A stretch of DNA of 64,000 bases, taken from positions 1,316,360 to 1,380,359 of the forward strand of contig RDEW01000001.1 of assembly GCA_011109175.1 (NCBI GenBank), read 5' to 3'. This stretch comes from Dicyema japonicum. Taxonomy: Eukaryota; Dicyemida; Rhombozoa; Dicyemidae. The position numbers and the translations under genes are program-made. Every line of letters begins with the position of its first letter. Within the stretch, counting starts at the first letter, position 1. The notes under the pieces are model-generated. The model saw nothing but the letters and a program-made list of their open reading frames with translations, did not search any database and was not told the origin of the DNA. Shown one piece after another: positions 36,115-48,694 of the stretch.

Positions 36115-36185
36115 CTGTCAGTCGGTCTTCCATGTTTGAGCAATACCCTGCAGTCAGTCGGTCTCCATGTTTGAGTAATACCTTT
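36115..36185. repeat. Two-unit ~36-bp tandem duplication
   Basis: CAGTCGGTCTTCCATGTTTG and CAGTCGGTCTCCATGTTTGA repeat back to back with one-base differences. Confidence 0.7.
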
Positions 36186-36451
36186 CAGAATTAGTTAGTC
36201 GCCGTCACCTCAAGAATGATCTGCCTTCAAACGTCCAGATAAAAGTGCTGTGGGATCCCACGAATATCTTTATTATTGTTATTACCCCAAGGATCACTGG
36301 GTCAAAAGAGCTTTACATCATCTTTTTTAAGAATTAAATTAAAAATGTAAACAAGCCTCTGGAAGAATAAGAATATTATATTTAATTATTTTATTATAAC
36401 TAATGAAAATTAAATATTCAAAAAAATTAAATAAACGAGCGGTCTTTTTGT

Positions 36452-39400
36452 ATGGCAGGAGCTTTGTTAAATTTCGATATACCACTAAGGCGAGAAGATT
36501 TAATATCTCCACCATGTCCTCCTACGTTCTCTATAGATAAACTAATTCTGCCTCAAAATCTATCTCTTTTGCTCATTTGTAAGTTTGTCTTAATGATTTT
36601 TCTAGCCGTAGCTAAATCCTTTAAAAATGAAGGCTACATGGTAATCCAGGAAAATTTTAACTTTTTTTTCAGCACCATTATGTAAATTTACATCTAAACA
36701 TTTCAGGCAGTATAAAAATTTGAAGGAGAATTTTGTCATCGACGTCTTCATGCTTTTCAAAGAAAGTTATAGCTTGTTTTCACTCGCCAGCCACCAGAGT
36801 TTTCTCCATGGAGCTAAGTCAACTGTTGGAACAAAGGACCCGTACCAAAGAGGACTGTCAGTCAGATCTAATAATCTGCATCAAAATGTACTCATACTTG
36901 ATGTCCAACTTTGTTGAGATCTTCAACTCGTCTAATTCTGCTACGGAAAAAGTTGTCAAGAAGGTTTCAGTTTATTTAATTTCAGGGGAAGGTTAGCAAA
37001 ACTGTTGCCGAAAAGAGCAAACTTGCTCTATTCTGGGAAGAAAATTGTAGTGCTCCGATTACTTTCTTCTGGAAATTATTGCAATGTGAAATATCTAGTC
37101 TCTGGTCTCCTCCTTTGGTGGAATCTTCGCTTGTAAAGTTAACCTTGTGAATCTATGACAGATTGATCGGAAATTGTACATTAAAAGTTTTTTCCAACGG
37201 CAATGTTGACAAATCGACACTTAAGGACCTTAATGACCATCTATTCGATATCGTTGGGATTCTTTCTAGCAATCATAATTATTTCTCCTTGGTCGACTTT
37301 TGTACTCAGTTCTAGAGGCCGCTATTCAGATCGCAGACATCCTTCTACAGAAGGAAAATTTAGTTGGCATGCTAGCTGAGGGTATTTCTAATTTGATCAC
37401 AAAAATGAAAATCGGAATACTTTTAATTAACATTTTGGGGTTGTTTGCCTATTTCAACGTAATAGGGAGATTGCTAGACTGAATTTGGCTGACCCCCTGC
37501 AGGAATCAATTGGGTTAAAGAATGTGAGTTTGTTTTTGACTGTTTTGGGTGAAAATAACTCAGACCAAATGTTATTTAATCTCCATTTACTGGAACCCTA
37601 TTTGGAATATGAGGTTTTTATTCTTCAGTGATGTCGTAGCATGCTGTACTACGCTCTGCTATTTTGGGAATATTTGGAAATATTATAGTAAAGCATCTTA
37701 ATAGCGACAAACTCACACCAAGTCAGAGGAACGAACGTGATAATTTACTTGATCTTCTTGAGGTCTAACTTATCCTTTATTAAAGGCACATATGCACGAC
37801 GTGAATGCGTTTGTTCGAGTAAAAGACTTGCAGACGTGGAGTTATATTGTGTCGAATCAGGTTGTCTCTTTTTATCACCCAGGCTCTTCCTTTGACAAGG
37901 GCTGGGACTGTAATGTCACTTCTTATTGGGAGACTCTATGACAAATCTTTGCTTGTTAGAAAACGTAGCATTCAGTTGTTAATAGCATTCCTAAAGAATA
38001 ATCCGTTTGCTGTTGAGGTATAATATTATTTGCTATTTTAGATGCCCTTGCACGAGATTTGTGCTAGAAGAGACTTAGAGAAGGAAAAACTTGCTAATAT
38101 GGAAAATTCTGGGATCTCTAACGACCAGACATCTGTGAATGGCATAATTGTGGAAGAAGGAGAGCGGAGATTCACTGAAGAAGTAGCTAAACAGAAAATT
38201 CTGGTCAAATATTTGTCGGTTTTTCCTAATTTAACGAATATAGGACTGTGTTGACTTTACACAATACATGGATGCAGCAATTCCCTTAGTTGGGCGTCTT
38301 TTAACAATGCCCTCTGCATCAGACGTCTCAGAAGCAATTGAGTTTTATGTGACGGGAATGGAGTTTGGCGTTGAGTGCTGCAAAAAAGGATTGGTCGACA
38401 TTCTCAATTTGATGTTGTCGAAGGACCCGAACATCGTAAAAATAGCGGTAGATGCGTTTCGCAGAATTTATTTTTCAGCGAATGTCAGGTAAATGAACTC
38501 TTTAGTCCTCAGAGATAATTATTCCAAGGAATTTGAATATCTAACCGAATTAGCCAGGATTTGTGTCGTTCAAAGTGATCTCACTGCATTTGAATTACTC
38601 GTTTTTCCTATTTCATAATTTTGTAGGTTAAGGAGCTTTATCTCTCAAAGGATATCGGTCTGAATACCTTCAAATATATCTTCAAGCTATTTGTCGAAAA
38701 TGCTAGCTCTGACGAGTCCCACATTATGGTATTCCTCTTCCAAATAACTGCCTGGTTTATTTTCGTCTTAAAAGTAGCACAAACCCTCAACTGATTAGGG
38801 AGAACATTGACGTTTTCACTACATGTATCCTCAGTTCCGACAGAATTATCAGTGATATGCTATTTGCTAAGCACACAATGATTGGACTTTCTAAACTTAG
38901 TTTAATCAAACATAATGTCCATTTATGATTCCACATGTAGAATATATCCTTCAGATTACCGGCCTCACATTCTACGACCAGTGTTATCTTGACTTGTTCA
39001 CTAAAAGTTTATAATCTATTAATGCTAGTCTTTCCCAACACCAGATTGACTGGATGGCACGGTTTTTGTGCCGAATGCATATCGACTATTATCAAGATCT
39101 GTGAAAGACCGGATGAAATGCTAACAAGATTGTTTAACCACCTGAAGGAAATGACATTCACTTGTACTCTATTTTGATAAGTTAGCCCCATGCATGGAAT
39201 GTGCTCTATAAAGTCGACGCTTTTGATGAGATTCATACACACTTGTGGTGAATTTGCCTTGTTAGGACAAAATTACTTGGAAGTCTCTGTTTGCAATAAT
39301 CTGCGGGCAAGAAGACAGGCACGTGACACTCAAAAACACGAAAACAAAGTAATTGGGGGATATATTAGAAAAAACTGAACCAATCAAAGTTTGATCAATC

Positions 39401-41004
39401 TGAACTTAATATTTCCGACATTGACGGAGAGATCATTCACAGAATTTGTGACACTGAAATTGTGACGGGTTAAATGTCTGTTTAAGCTCAGGAAATGGTT
39501 TACTAGCACAAGTCGTTCCCCTCTTGTTGGAGATTTGTCGAAGTTCTGATTTTAGTGACGATTCATTGATGATTGCTGCTTGTACTACTCTGGGGAAGTT
39601 CATGTATTTGAGGTAAGCTGACTTTGTGATGTAAGCTCTCAATTATGTGCCACGAACATTCAGTTGTTGGTAACTTTGATGGATCGTTCTCCTGTGTATG
39701 TTGTCAGGTCCAACCTTGTCATAGTCGTCGGAGATTTGGCATCTCGACATCCCAATATAATTGAGCCATGGATTATTTACGTCTACAAGAGGTTGACTGT
39801 CTAATTATTAGTAGGTTGGAGGATAAGGAGGTCAAAGTGAGGCGAACTGCCGTGCTGGTTCTCTCTCGACTTGTCTTAAACGAGATTGTTAAGGCCAAGA
39901 TCAGTGAGTGCCATGTCCACGTCTGTTGTTGACTCTGACACAAGATTGTTAGAGACTCAAAGGCTTTCTTTTACGAATTGTCATTTAAGCGTCTATCAAT
40001 ATTTAAAATATTATTAAATTTTTTACTAATTTATTTTCTAATTTTTTTTTAATATTATGCGAGCATGTACCTAATATGATATAAACTGGCACTATAGGTC
40101 ACATGGAAAATTCTGTTGTGGACTTATGCGACATAACTGCGACCACTTCGACAAANGCCATGTCCACGTCTGTTGTTGACTCTGACAACAAGATTGTTAG
40201 AGACTCAAAGGCTTTCTTTTACGAATTGTCCTTAAAGGTTGTTTATATGCTTATGGTAGGGAAATATCTTATATAATGTATTGCCGGATATTATAAGCCG
40301 TCTAATGGATGACAAGCAAGTCAATGCAGCTGACTTTGACACAATTATGACGTTGTTTTATCCATTATGCTTAGTTTTCTCTTTTCCCTGATCACTAAGA
40401 ACGTACAAAACGAGAATTTGGTCGAAAAACTGTGCTATCGTTTTAGAACGGCGACGTTTGCTTAGTGTATAACCGTAGTGAGGCTGACCAGGTCAAAAAA
40501 CTGGCCATGTGTGTTTCCAAGTTAACTTTTACTGAGCGTTGTCTGTCCAAACTGCAGGATAATATTCACTGTTTTTTGCAATCACTTGAACGACGCTGAA
40601 ATCTACAATTATTTTTGTATTGTCCTTAATAAGGCTGCAAAGTCAATAAAAAGTGACTCTAAGGTAATCTGTGGTCTAAGTGAAGGAATTGGTGGATGAA
40701 CTTCAGCGACAATTTCTGACTTTCCACCAAAAGAATGTTGAAGAGAATATAAGTCGGGAACAAATCAAACTAGATACTCCTAAAAAGACTCCTCAAAAAT
40801 ATAAGAAGACTTATAATAACAGAAATGTCGTCTTTCAAAGTGATAATGACAGCGAGGACATTGAGAATTTTGTGGCCGACCCCCCTGTTGCTAGTCCAGC
40901 AGGTTTATGTACTTATAATAGTATTAGTCGTTAATTCTCCATTTTTGAACAGATCGAGGATTGGTCGATCCAACGTTGTTAACATTAGTTCAGATTCTGA
41001 TTAA
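36452..41004 (+). CDS. NCAPD2: NCAPD2, condensin I HEAT-repeat subunit
   Basis: Non-SMC subunit of condensin I that compacts mitotic chromosomes. MAGALLNFDIPLRREDL matches the family start. Internal matches include IPLVGRLLTMPSASDVSEAI and EFYVTGMEFGV (human VVQEVIEFFVMVFQFGV), LVIVVGDLASRHPNIIEPW, RLEDKEVKVRRTAVLVLSRL and GNILYNVLPDIISRLMD. The basic C-terminal tail has NVVFQSDNDSED and ends NVVNISSDSD at 41004 after a last 25-nt intron. One intron is only 20 nt (39792-39811). The exon with VVDSDNKIVRDSKAFFYEL appears twice around an N at 40156, so the order there is unreliable. Roughly 1,300 residues, a normal size. Confidence 0.9.
39910..40230 (+). other. Duplicated exon segment flanking an N (probable misassembly)
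   Basis: 39910-39982 and 40157-40230 are the same NCAPD2 exon piece, differing by one deleted A (GACACAAG versus GACAACAAG). Between them lie about 173 bp of AT-rich DNA and the window's only N, at 40156. The second copy reads in frame into the next conserved exon; the first is frame-broken. Confidence 0.85.
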
Positions 41005-41089
41005 TTTTGTTTTCCTTACCCAGTTTTCTCTACTTTTTTTAGTTTTATTATTCTGTCACGATAAGATCCCTAGTCATGATGATCACTGA

Positions 41090-41490
41090 TGAGATAAATT
41101 CAAGAATTAGGGGGTTGCTTCACTGTGCGACATCCATAAAGTTATATTTAAATAGTAATGAAAAGTGGCGCAAAAGTTAGTGTGGTGCTATGTGGGTACA
41201 TGAATTGAAAGATTATTTGTTTGATTCTTCCCTTTTGGTTCCAGGGAGCTTGTATTTGTTAGCGTACGTCATGAAGTTCACCATCTATGGTGACGACATA
41301 TATAATCCTAATTATATCCAAGAAGAACCATTAGTCAAACCATCCAAAATAGTTCCCCTGTACGGCATTTCCTTTAAGTCAGGACATGCGAAGACTGCTG
41401 ATTGAGGCAGGGATCATCTGAATTTTTTCATTCTGGATACGACGGTGTTTTATAGTTCAATAACTTTAAATAAAAATGATAAACTTGTTG
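41090..41490 (+). repeat. LINE 3'-end repeat (copy 1)
   Basis: Homologous to 61590-61980. Shared blocks are CATGAAGTTCACCATCT versus CATGTAGTTCACCATCT, GGCATTTCCTT and TCTGAATTTTTTCATTCT, then an A/T tail. The GGGATCAYCT-type ending resembles the 3' termini at 6.48 and 55.95 kb. It lies just after the NCAPD2 stop. Confidence 0.65.
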
Positions 41491-41559
41491 AAATGCTTAA
41501 TAGACAAATGATGCAATAAAAGTTGTTTTTGCAATTACAAGTTTGTCTATACGTTGCAC

Positions 41560-44200
41560 GGCTGATCTTTTTGAGATTTGATAGAAAATTCGCCATTGAT
41601 ATATTCTATATTTTTTGGTTGAGCTGTGACGTGGCTCTATTGCACACATGTCTTTTTCGTGCTTTTCTTCTGGATCTTTCACTATTAGCCTGTTCAATGT
41701 AAGAGGATTAAAGTCGGATACTAAAAGAAGAAATTTATGCATGGATCTTGGATCGTACAAGGTAACCGTGGCGTGCTTATAGGAAACGAAAGTAAAAGGC
41801 GGACTAGATGAAATCAACAATTATTTCCGCCTGATTCTGCACCCTTCGAATTGCCCACAATACGGCATGGGATTTGCAATACAAAAAGAACAGAACAATC
41901 GAATCCACAAGACGTGGAGGGTGAGCGATAGAATATGTGTTTTACAATTAAAATACGGTGAAAGGAACAATTCCATAATCTCCATTATTAATGTATATGC
42001 ACCAACTTCGGTGAGAGTATCAATCAATGGAGACGAACTAGACGACTTCTATTCCTCCCTGTCGCAACTATGTGCATCTTTGGAAACATCGTTCATGACA
42101 TACATCGCCGGAGATTGGAACGCAAAGGCAGGACGTGGGAGTAGTCACGAAGAATTCACGGGAAGCCATGGAAGGGGGATCAGGAACCATTCAGGAGAAT
42201 CGCTTATCGAATTTTGCAATACATTCAAACTATTTCTATGCAATACTGCTTTCAGGCACTCAGCAAGACATAAGACGACATGGAGCTGCTACCGAAAGGA
42301 CAAATCTGGGACTATCAAGCCTATATATAACCAAATAGATTACATTATCTGCAAACAAGCCTACAAGGCACTGCTAACAGATTCTCGGAGCTACAGTGGG
42401 ACACTAGTAGATAGTGATCACAGATTGGTTGTGGCACGTTTCCTTTTCAAACGATATTTTGGGGTTTCCAAAGCGGCTGGCATGAGGATATCTGAGGGGA
42501 GGTTCGCAGTAGAGCAACTCTGCATGGTGGGACCGACTCGGGAAAGCTATCAAAATACATTGAGAGAAAAGATCAGACAGTGGAATAAAGAAAAAATGCC
42601 TGGGGAGCTGTGGCAAGACACCATCGATGCAATAAAGTGCGCGGCCCATTCAACAGTCGGAGTAAAACCGAAGCATTTCAACGGGCACTATGACCACGAG
42701 CTTGAAGAACTATCCAAATTGCAGAGGAACCTACGTTTACAGGTCGAAACCTGTCAGGACCAGGCAAAGGAACACACTCTATGAGTCATGCGGAACCAAA
42801 CCCTGTATAAAATAAAGAAAAGAACGAGGGAAATAAAGGAACATAAACTTGCTGGAATGGCTTAAAAAGTAGAAAAACTCAAAAACGGAGCGCAGATGTT
42901 CAAGGCTGTTCACCTACTACATAGAGACACACAGTCATCAAAAATCACAATACATGACCAGTTTGGAAAGATTATGTTAAACAAACATGAAATTTTATTG
43001 GCCATATCCAGCCATTATCAGCAGGCCTTCAATCAAAACCACGGGGAAAAATCAAACAATTCGATGGTGAGGCACGAGAACTAAATATTCCGATAACGAT
43101 TCTGGAAACAAAAAAAGCCCTGGACAAACTGAACAACAATAGAGCTGCTGGCCCTGACAACATAAATGCAGAACTTCTCAAATATACACCGACCGAGATC
43201 TCTGAACTATTAACTGAGATATACAACAAAACATTCAAATACAACTCACCACTGGATGTGGGTAATGGCACACTAATTGCACTACAAAAACCGGGCAAAG
43301 CTAAAGGCCCCTTAACGAATTTAAGACCCATCGTACTATTGACGACTCTACGCAAGACACTATCACTTATAGTGCTGAACAGGATTGGATCTGACATCGA
43401 GAACTTTCTCTCTCACGGTCAAAGCGGATTCAGGTCAGGGAGATCTACAGCTGATGTGGTCTGGGGACATCGATGGCTTTGTGCAACACATCAAAAGTAC
43501 AAGGGGCTATTGGCATCCTTGGCATGGACATGTCCAAAGCCTTTGACTCTATATACAGAGGGAGACTTTTCGATATCTTGGAGAAGTTGGTTGACGAGGA
43601 CAGTGTCAGAATGATCTGTCTATTACTTGGAACAACGCAGCTAAGTGTACGTTTTGGAAATTTGTAGTCTGTCCCATTCGAGACAACGTTTGGGGTACCG
43701 CAGGGAGATTCCTTGTCACCGGTATTTTTTGACATATCTGGAGGCGGCACTCAGAGACTTCAGACTATTAATTGGCGACTTACCTCAAACTGAAGTGATT
43801 TATGCAGATGATATCGACTATATATCTAGCGACGAGAAAACATTAAACTATATACGGACAAGGATGCCAGATGTCCTAGAAAAATGGTTCATCAAAATCA
43901 ATACGGAAAAGACGGAGACAACTACCATACGCCGTAAATTAACCCGAACTGATGAAAAATGGAGATACTGTAAAAAAATTGGGGTCGTTGCTCGAAGACG
44001 CTGAGGATATCACTAACAAAGATGTTAGCCGTCGCGGCCTTTAGAAAAATGGGAGTAGTCTGGAATCATCGTAAACAATTAGCACACAATTACATGTAAG
44101 ACTAATACAATGCCTTCGTGAAACCAGTCCTAATGTACAACGCTGCAACCTGGGGTGTCTCAGAAGCGGTAATGGACAAACTAGATTGCCTTCCATCGTT
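41560..44200 (+). mobile_element. RTE-like LINE, copy A (inactive)
   Basis: An apurinic-type endonuclease is open at 41867-42784 (IINVYAP, YIAGDWNAKAGRG, HGRGIRN, YNQIDYIICKQ, VDSDHRLV). A reverse transcriptase follows, spread over frames at 42896-44000: NNRAAGPDNI, GPLTNLRPIVLLTTLRK, GQSGFRSGRSTADVVW, MSKAFDSI, GVPQGDSLSP and VIYADDIDYIS, and it thins out after YNAATWG near 44.15 kb. Frameshifts and a stop at 42.78 kb disable it. The EN-then-RT order and motif style fit the RTE clade (inference). Confidence 0.85.
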
Positions 44201-44689
44201 TTCATTCATCCAATTATTAAAATGATTCTTAAATGCCTGTATTATCCCTCGGTCACATGGCTAAATTAGGAAGTTGTGTTTTTTGGAAAAAAATATTACG
44301 TCGACGTTTGAATATTGGGAAAAAACAGCATGACAAGTTGTATTGTCAATTAATAATGCTATTTTTTTCTTTCCTCCCTCCAATTCCTCGTTAAATCGAA
44401 GATAACCAATTTTCAAAAAATATTTTTTTGTCATCCAGGCTTTTTAAAATTAATTCTTTTTAAAGTTATTCCTTACCAGGTTAGTTTTAAAATTATTGAT
44501 AAATAAATTTGGTAAAACAGGTTAGAATAAATAAATAATAAATCAAAAATTATAGAAAAATATTAATGAATCGTTTATGATAGTTAGGGAGAACTAAGTT
44601 AAAAAAGTTAAAATTTAATAACAGTAAATAAATAATCATTAAAATGATTTTTAACTTATTATTATTATTTAAGCACTTCACAAGAGCCA

Positions 44690-47600
44690 TACTAATTATA
44701 GCCCCGCATGTGCAGCAAAAGAAACAAGGTTAGATGTCATCCTTTTCCATGCTCCCCTGTTCCTAGCCAAGGCTCTCATGCTGTCCAGGTCGTCGGCATT
44801 TGTTAGTTTTTTTTATACTGACCAGGTCTTTTTGTAAGACTATTGGCAGTGTTGTTCTTGGTCTTCCCGATAGCGGCCTTCTTGACTAACATAGTATGTT
44901 TCCATAGATATGTTCGGTGGGGAAGTTAATTCCATCCTCAGCACGTGTCCGAAGAGCCTCCATCGGGATTCCAGTACTTCTAAGCTGATAGGTCTAGTGC
45001 TGCATCTCTTATATAAAGCATTCCTAGATATTCTCGTAGGCCAAGTAGTTCCTGTTATTTTTCTCAGCTGACCTCTGTGGAACGAGTCTAGTTTTTCATA
45101 TCCGCTGATGAGGTCGCCCAAGTTCCAGCGTTATATAAAAGTACGGGTTTTATGAATGAGTCGTATAGTAGGATTCTCATTTTCGTGTCGATGCCTTTTT
45201 GATTGAGCCATAAATTCTTCAGTTTATATAACGCAGCATTGGCTAGAGTTTTCCTACGTAAAATATCTTCGCTATCTCCCATAAGTGAACCGAGTTTCTT
45301 TACTTGTCGCCACTTCTCTTCTAGGACGTTACTCATCCTTCTTATCTCTGTGAGTTCTGTTTTTCTCTGTTCACAGTAAGAAACCATTTCCCTAGTACAT
45401 CTGGTGCTTTTTCTAATAGGTTTTCCAGGACCTCTTTGTCTTCAGAAATTAGGTCTACATCGTCCGCGTAGATTACTTCTTCCGTCTTTCCTTGGTATGA
45501 CGGTCTAAGTTCCCTCATAGCGGCTTCCAAATAAATTGTGAATAGTAGAGGAGAAAGAGAGTCTCCTTGTGGAATGCCCGTATTTGTTTCAAATTTTCTT
45601 GAATAGGTTTTTCCGACTCTCACAAGGAGCTCAGTGTTAGAAAGTAGAATTCAGATCATCCTTAGACTCGATTCATCAAGAAATCCGCCAGTACCCCCAT
45701 TAATTTGTTCCTGTTAACCGTATCAAAAGCTCTTGATAGATCAATATTGGTGGCGTTACGGTATCTTTGATATGTTGCACACCTCCATCTGTGACTCCAG
45801 ACCGCATCAGCTGTGGATCTCCCTTCTCGAAAACCACTTTGACTATCTGGTAGGTATTTGTAAGCAGGTCCTTTTATTCGTTCAAGCACAATGTTTGCCA
45901 AGACTTTGCGTAATGAATTTAGTAGTATGATGGGTCGCAAATTTTCGAGCGGTCCTCTGTTTTTGTTAGTTTTTTGTATGGGGATTAGTAGTCCCGTACC
46001 CAGAGGTAGAGTTGAGTTAGTTGAAAACATTTCATTTAGTAATGCAGCGATTTTTTCAAAAAGGAGGTCAGGGCCGTATTTCAGTAGTTCTGGGTTTATC
46101 GCATCTGGTCCGGGGCTTCTGTTATTCTTGAGTTTTCGGCAGGCCGTTTTGATTTCCTCGGCCGTGATTGGTATCTTAAGGGGTCTTGGCCTTCCATCAA
46201 ATGGGTGGATTTCTATGGTTTTGATGTTGAAAAGCTTCTCAAAGTGAGCCGCGATGGCTTCAGTTTGTTCTTTGGTGTTCAGTATCAGCTTACCGTTCTC
46301 GTCTTTTATGGTTAGTCGACTTCGGTTTGTTCGCCGCAGCAAACGGGCAGCGACGTACACCTGTGCGTTGTCTTTCACTTTGTTTACTTCTTCTATACAG
46401 GAGGCTATTTCTTCTATGAAAAGCTTCTTGTTCAGACCCTTTATTTTTCTTCTGACACGTTGTCTTTCGCCTTGAAGGGCTTTTATCGCATTAGTGTCAG
46501 TGGCATTTGATTTTCTCATATTTATTTCTTTTAGACTTTTCGCAAGCTCAGGAACATCTGGATGAATAGCCTTCAGGTGCATTTTACTATTCTCCCTTTT
46601 GCCAAGACATGCTTCAGCAGCTTCGTTGATGGTGTCCTTTGTGCGTTTCCAGGCGTCTTCTAGCGTGGTATCCACCAATACGTCCTGCAAATTAGTCTGA
46701 ATGTATTGTTGATATCTCTCAGTAGTCTCCGGTTGAGAAATCAGCCTTTCAGTCGCGTAGTCGCCTCTGATTTTCTCAAATTCGTGATTTTTTCATTCTG
46801 TATTTAATGGCATGTTTTTTCAGGGTGAAGGTCGCAATAACCATCTTGTGGTCGCTGACAGTCGTCGAATCTTCATATGAACGTGCGTTTACTATACCAT
46901 TTCAGGTTTAAAGTGGGTCTTACCAAAAGCAAAGTGGTACTTACCAAAAGCAAAGTGGTACTTACCAAAAGCAAATTGGTACTTACCATAAGCAAAGTGG
47001 TACTTGTAGGATATAGACGCGTAATATTTTATCAGTGGCCCCTCTTATTGACTGGTCAGTGAAGTATGAACCCCATGAGTGACCACAATCTAATATTTTT
47101 GGAGTTCAAAACGAGGTCACGGATAAAAGGACAATACCCAACGATAACAAACTCAGCCTTGCGAATTGGAGAGGATTCAAAGAATACGTCGATAATTGTA
47201 TTGGACTATTAAATTTCCTCACTTTTCCCTCCATCGAACAATTAGTGAAATGGTTCAACTCCATTATAAACGCTGCGAAAAAGAAGTACATTCAACACAA
47301 CGACGAAACATCTGATCAGAGAACGAAATAATCTAAAGATGGTAAAATCGCCAACAGAAAAGAACATCAGGAAAATACGAGAGCAGAACACAGAGATCGA
47401 CAACAACATAAAGACAGAAAATGCAAATAGATGGACGAGACTATCGAAGGCTCTCTACAAAAACCCCCCAATGCAGAGAGTATGGATGTGGATCTAAAAC
47501 ACCAAAAGATCCACCCCAGAGAGAAAAGTCGACTCTACATAAAACCAGACACACTGATAAAATATTACGCGTCTATATCCTACAAGTACCACTTTGATTA

Positions 47601-48590
47601 TGGTAAGTACCAATTTGCTTTGGTAAGTTCCACTTTGCTTTTGGTAAGTACCACTTTGCTTTTGGTAAGTTCCACTTTGCTTTTGGTAAGTACCACTTTG
47701 CTTTTGGTAAGTTCCACTTTGCTTTTGGTAAGAACCACTTTGCTTTTGGTAAGACCCACTTTGCTTTTGGTAAGACCCACTTTAAACCTGAAATGGTATA
47801 GAAGGTGTTTGTCATTAGCCCGGCATATGACATAATCGATTTGGTTGTATATTGGGACCAGCTTTCCTTCTGAGTTCCTTCGCTTCCCCATCCACGTAGT
47901 TTTGTGGCAGGCAGGATGCGTAAATGCAGTATTGCATAGGAAAAGGTTGTTTGCCATACAAAAGTGACCAAGTATTGTCCAGGGTAAATTTCTTATTCCA
48001 CGTCCATGTTCTCCCAAGAAAACATCATCCGGGTTATTTTTCATCCCGACTTTTGCATTCAAATCACCAGCAATGAGTATTAGTGATGACGACTCATATT
48101 CGTTGTACGTCCGTAACAGTGTTGAATAGAATAGTTCTGTCGGATCTTTCGCTACTCTCCCGCAGTGTGGCGCATAAACATTTACAATTGTCAGAAAGCT
48201 CTTCGAAGGAGGTAAGTCGTTTAGCCGGATTTGTATAACACAGATCCTGTCATTCACACTCCATATACGGTGGACTGCACTTGTCAACTTTGAGTGGATG
48301 GCAAATCCAAGTTCATAATGTTTTGAGTCGCTCGGCTGACATATAATTCGATATTCGCCAAAGTTCTCATCAAGGCTACAAGTAACTTTCGTCTCTTGTA
48401 GGCACCCAATAGATACGTCGTATCTCTCCAGGTCATCACAGAGAATCTTCCTCGACCAGGTCGTAGATAAGCCTCTAGCATTGAACGTAAGGACTTTTAG
48501 ACGAGATGCATCGCTTTGTATCCATTGCCTTTTAGACATTTTTCTCAATTGCGATCCAATCAAGAAACGAGGCACGTCACCACCTCACCA
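44690..48590 (-). mobile_element. RTE-like LINE, copy B, split by an insertion
   Basis: From 48575 leftwards: endonuclease (LTFNARGLSTTWSRKILCDD, LIAGDLNAKVG, GRGIRNL, YNQIDYVICRAND). The frame is interrupted at 47798-46895 by another element and resumes as VNARSYEDSTTVSDHKMV. A 342-codon RT block follows (46690-45662: KNNRSPGPDAI, LRPIILLNSLRK, SQSGFREGRSTADAVW, DLSRAFDTV). Then come the palm with IPQGDSLSP and VIYADDVDLIS at 45.4-45.6 kb and the C-terminal LDSFHRGQLRKITGTTWPT and WRLFGHVLRM at 44.9-45.1 kb. Frameshifts separate the last blocks, so it is inactive though young. It is closely related to, but distinct from, copy A. Confidence 0.85.
46895..47798. mobile_element. 904-bp foldback-like element with iteron-bearing inverted repeats and TA duplication
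   Basis: The ends are perfect inverted copies starting TACCATTTCAGGTTTAAAG. The left arm is 46895-47037 (143 bp) and the right arm 47552-47798 (247 bp). Both are built of 21-bp direct units with the core CTTTGCTTTTGGTAAG, about 4-5 units left and 9-10 right, and the inner ends match again through ACTGATAAAATATTACGCGT. TA flanks both sides (46893-46894, 47799-47800). Removing the element plus one TA restores the LINE copy B frame as HLLVNARSYEDS, which aligns with ALLTDSRSYSGT of copy A. The 514-bp core holds a LINE linker piece (MSDHNLIFLEFK) and no transposase. The TA duplication suggests mobilisation by a Tc1/mariner-type enzyme (inference). Confidence 0.9.
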
Positions 48591-48694
48591 AAAAAAAAAC
48601 TATATTTTATTATAATGTATATTAAACAAAATTATTAGGTAAAAAAAGTTAAAATTTAATTTTAAATTTAATTTATTAATTTTTTAAATTAACT

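Larger units (their letters stand above)
34658..36451. other. Intergenic region between PRPF6 and NCAPD2
   Basis: Contains repeat R copy 3 (34960-35200) and a small tandem duplication at 36115-36185. The rest is AT-rich sequence without credible exons. Confidence 0.5.

Noticed and set aside
47580-47790. CRISPR-like array or microsatellite
   Set aside because: The 21-bp units are contiguous with no unique spacers and form part of an element arm that has an inverted partner.
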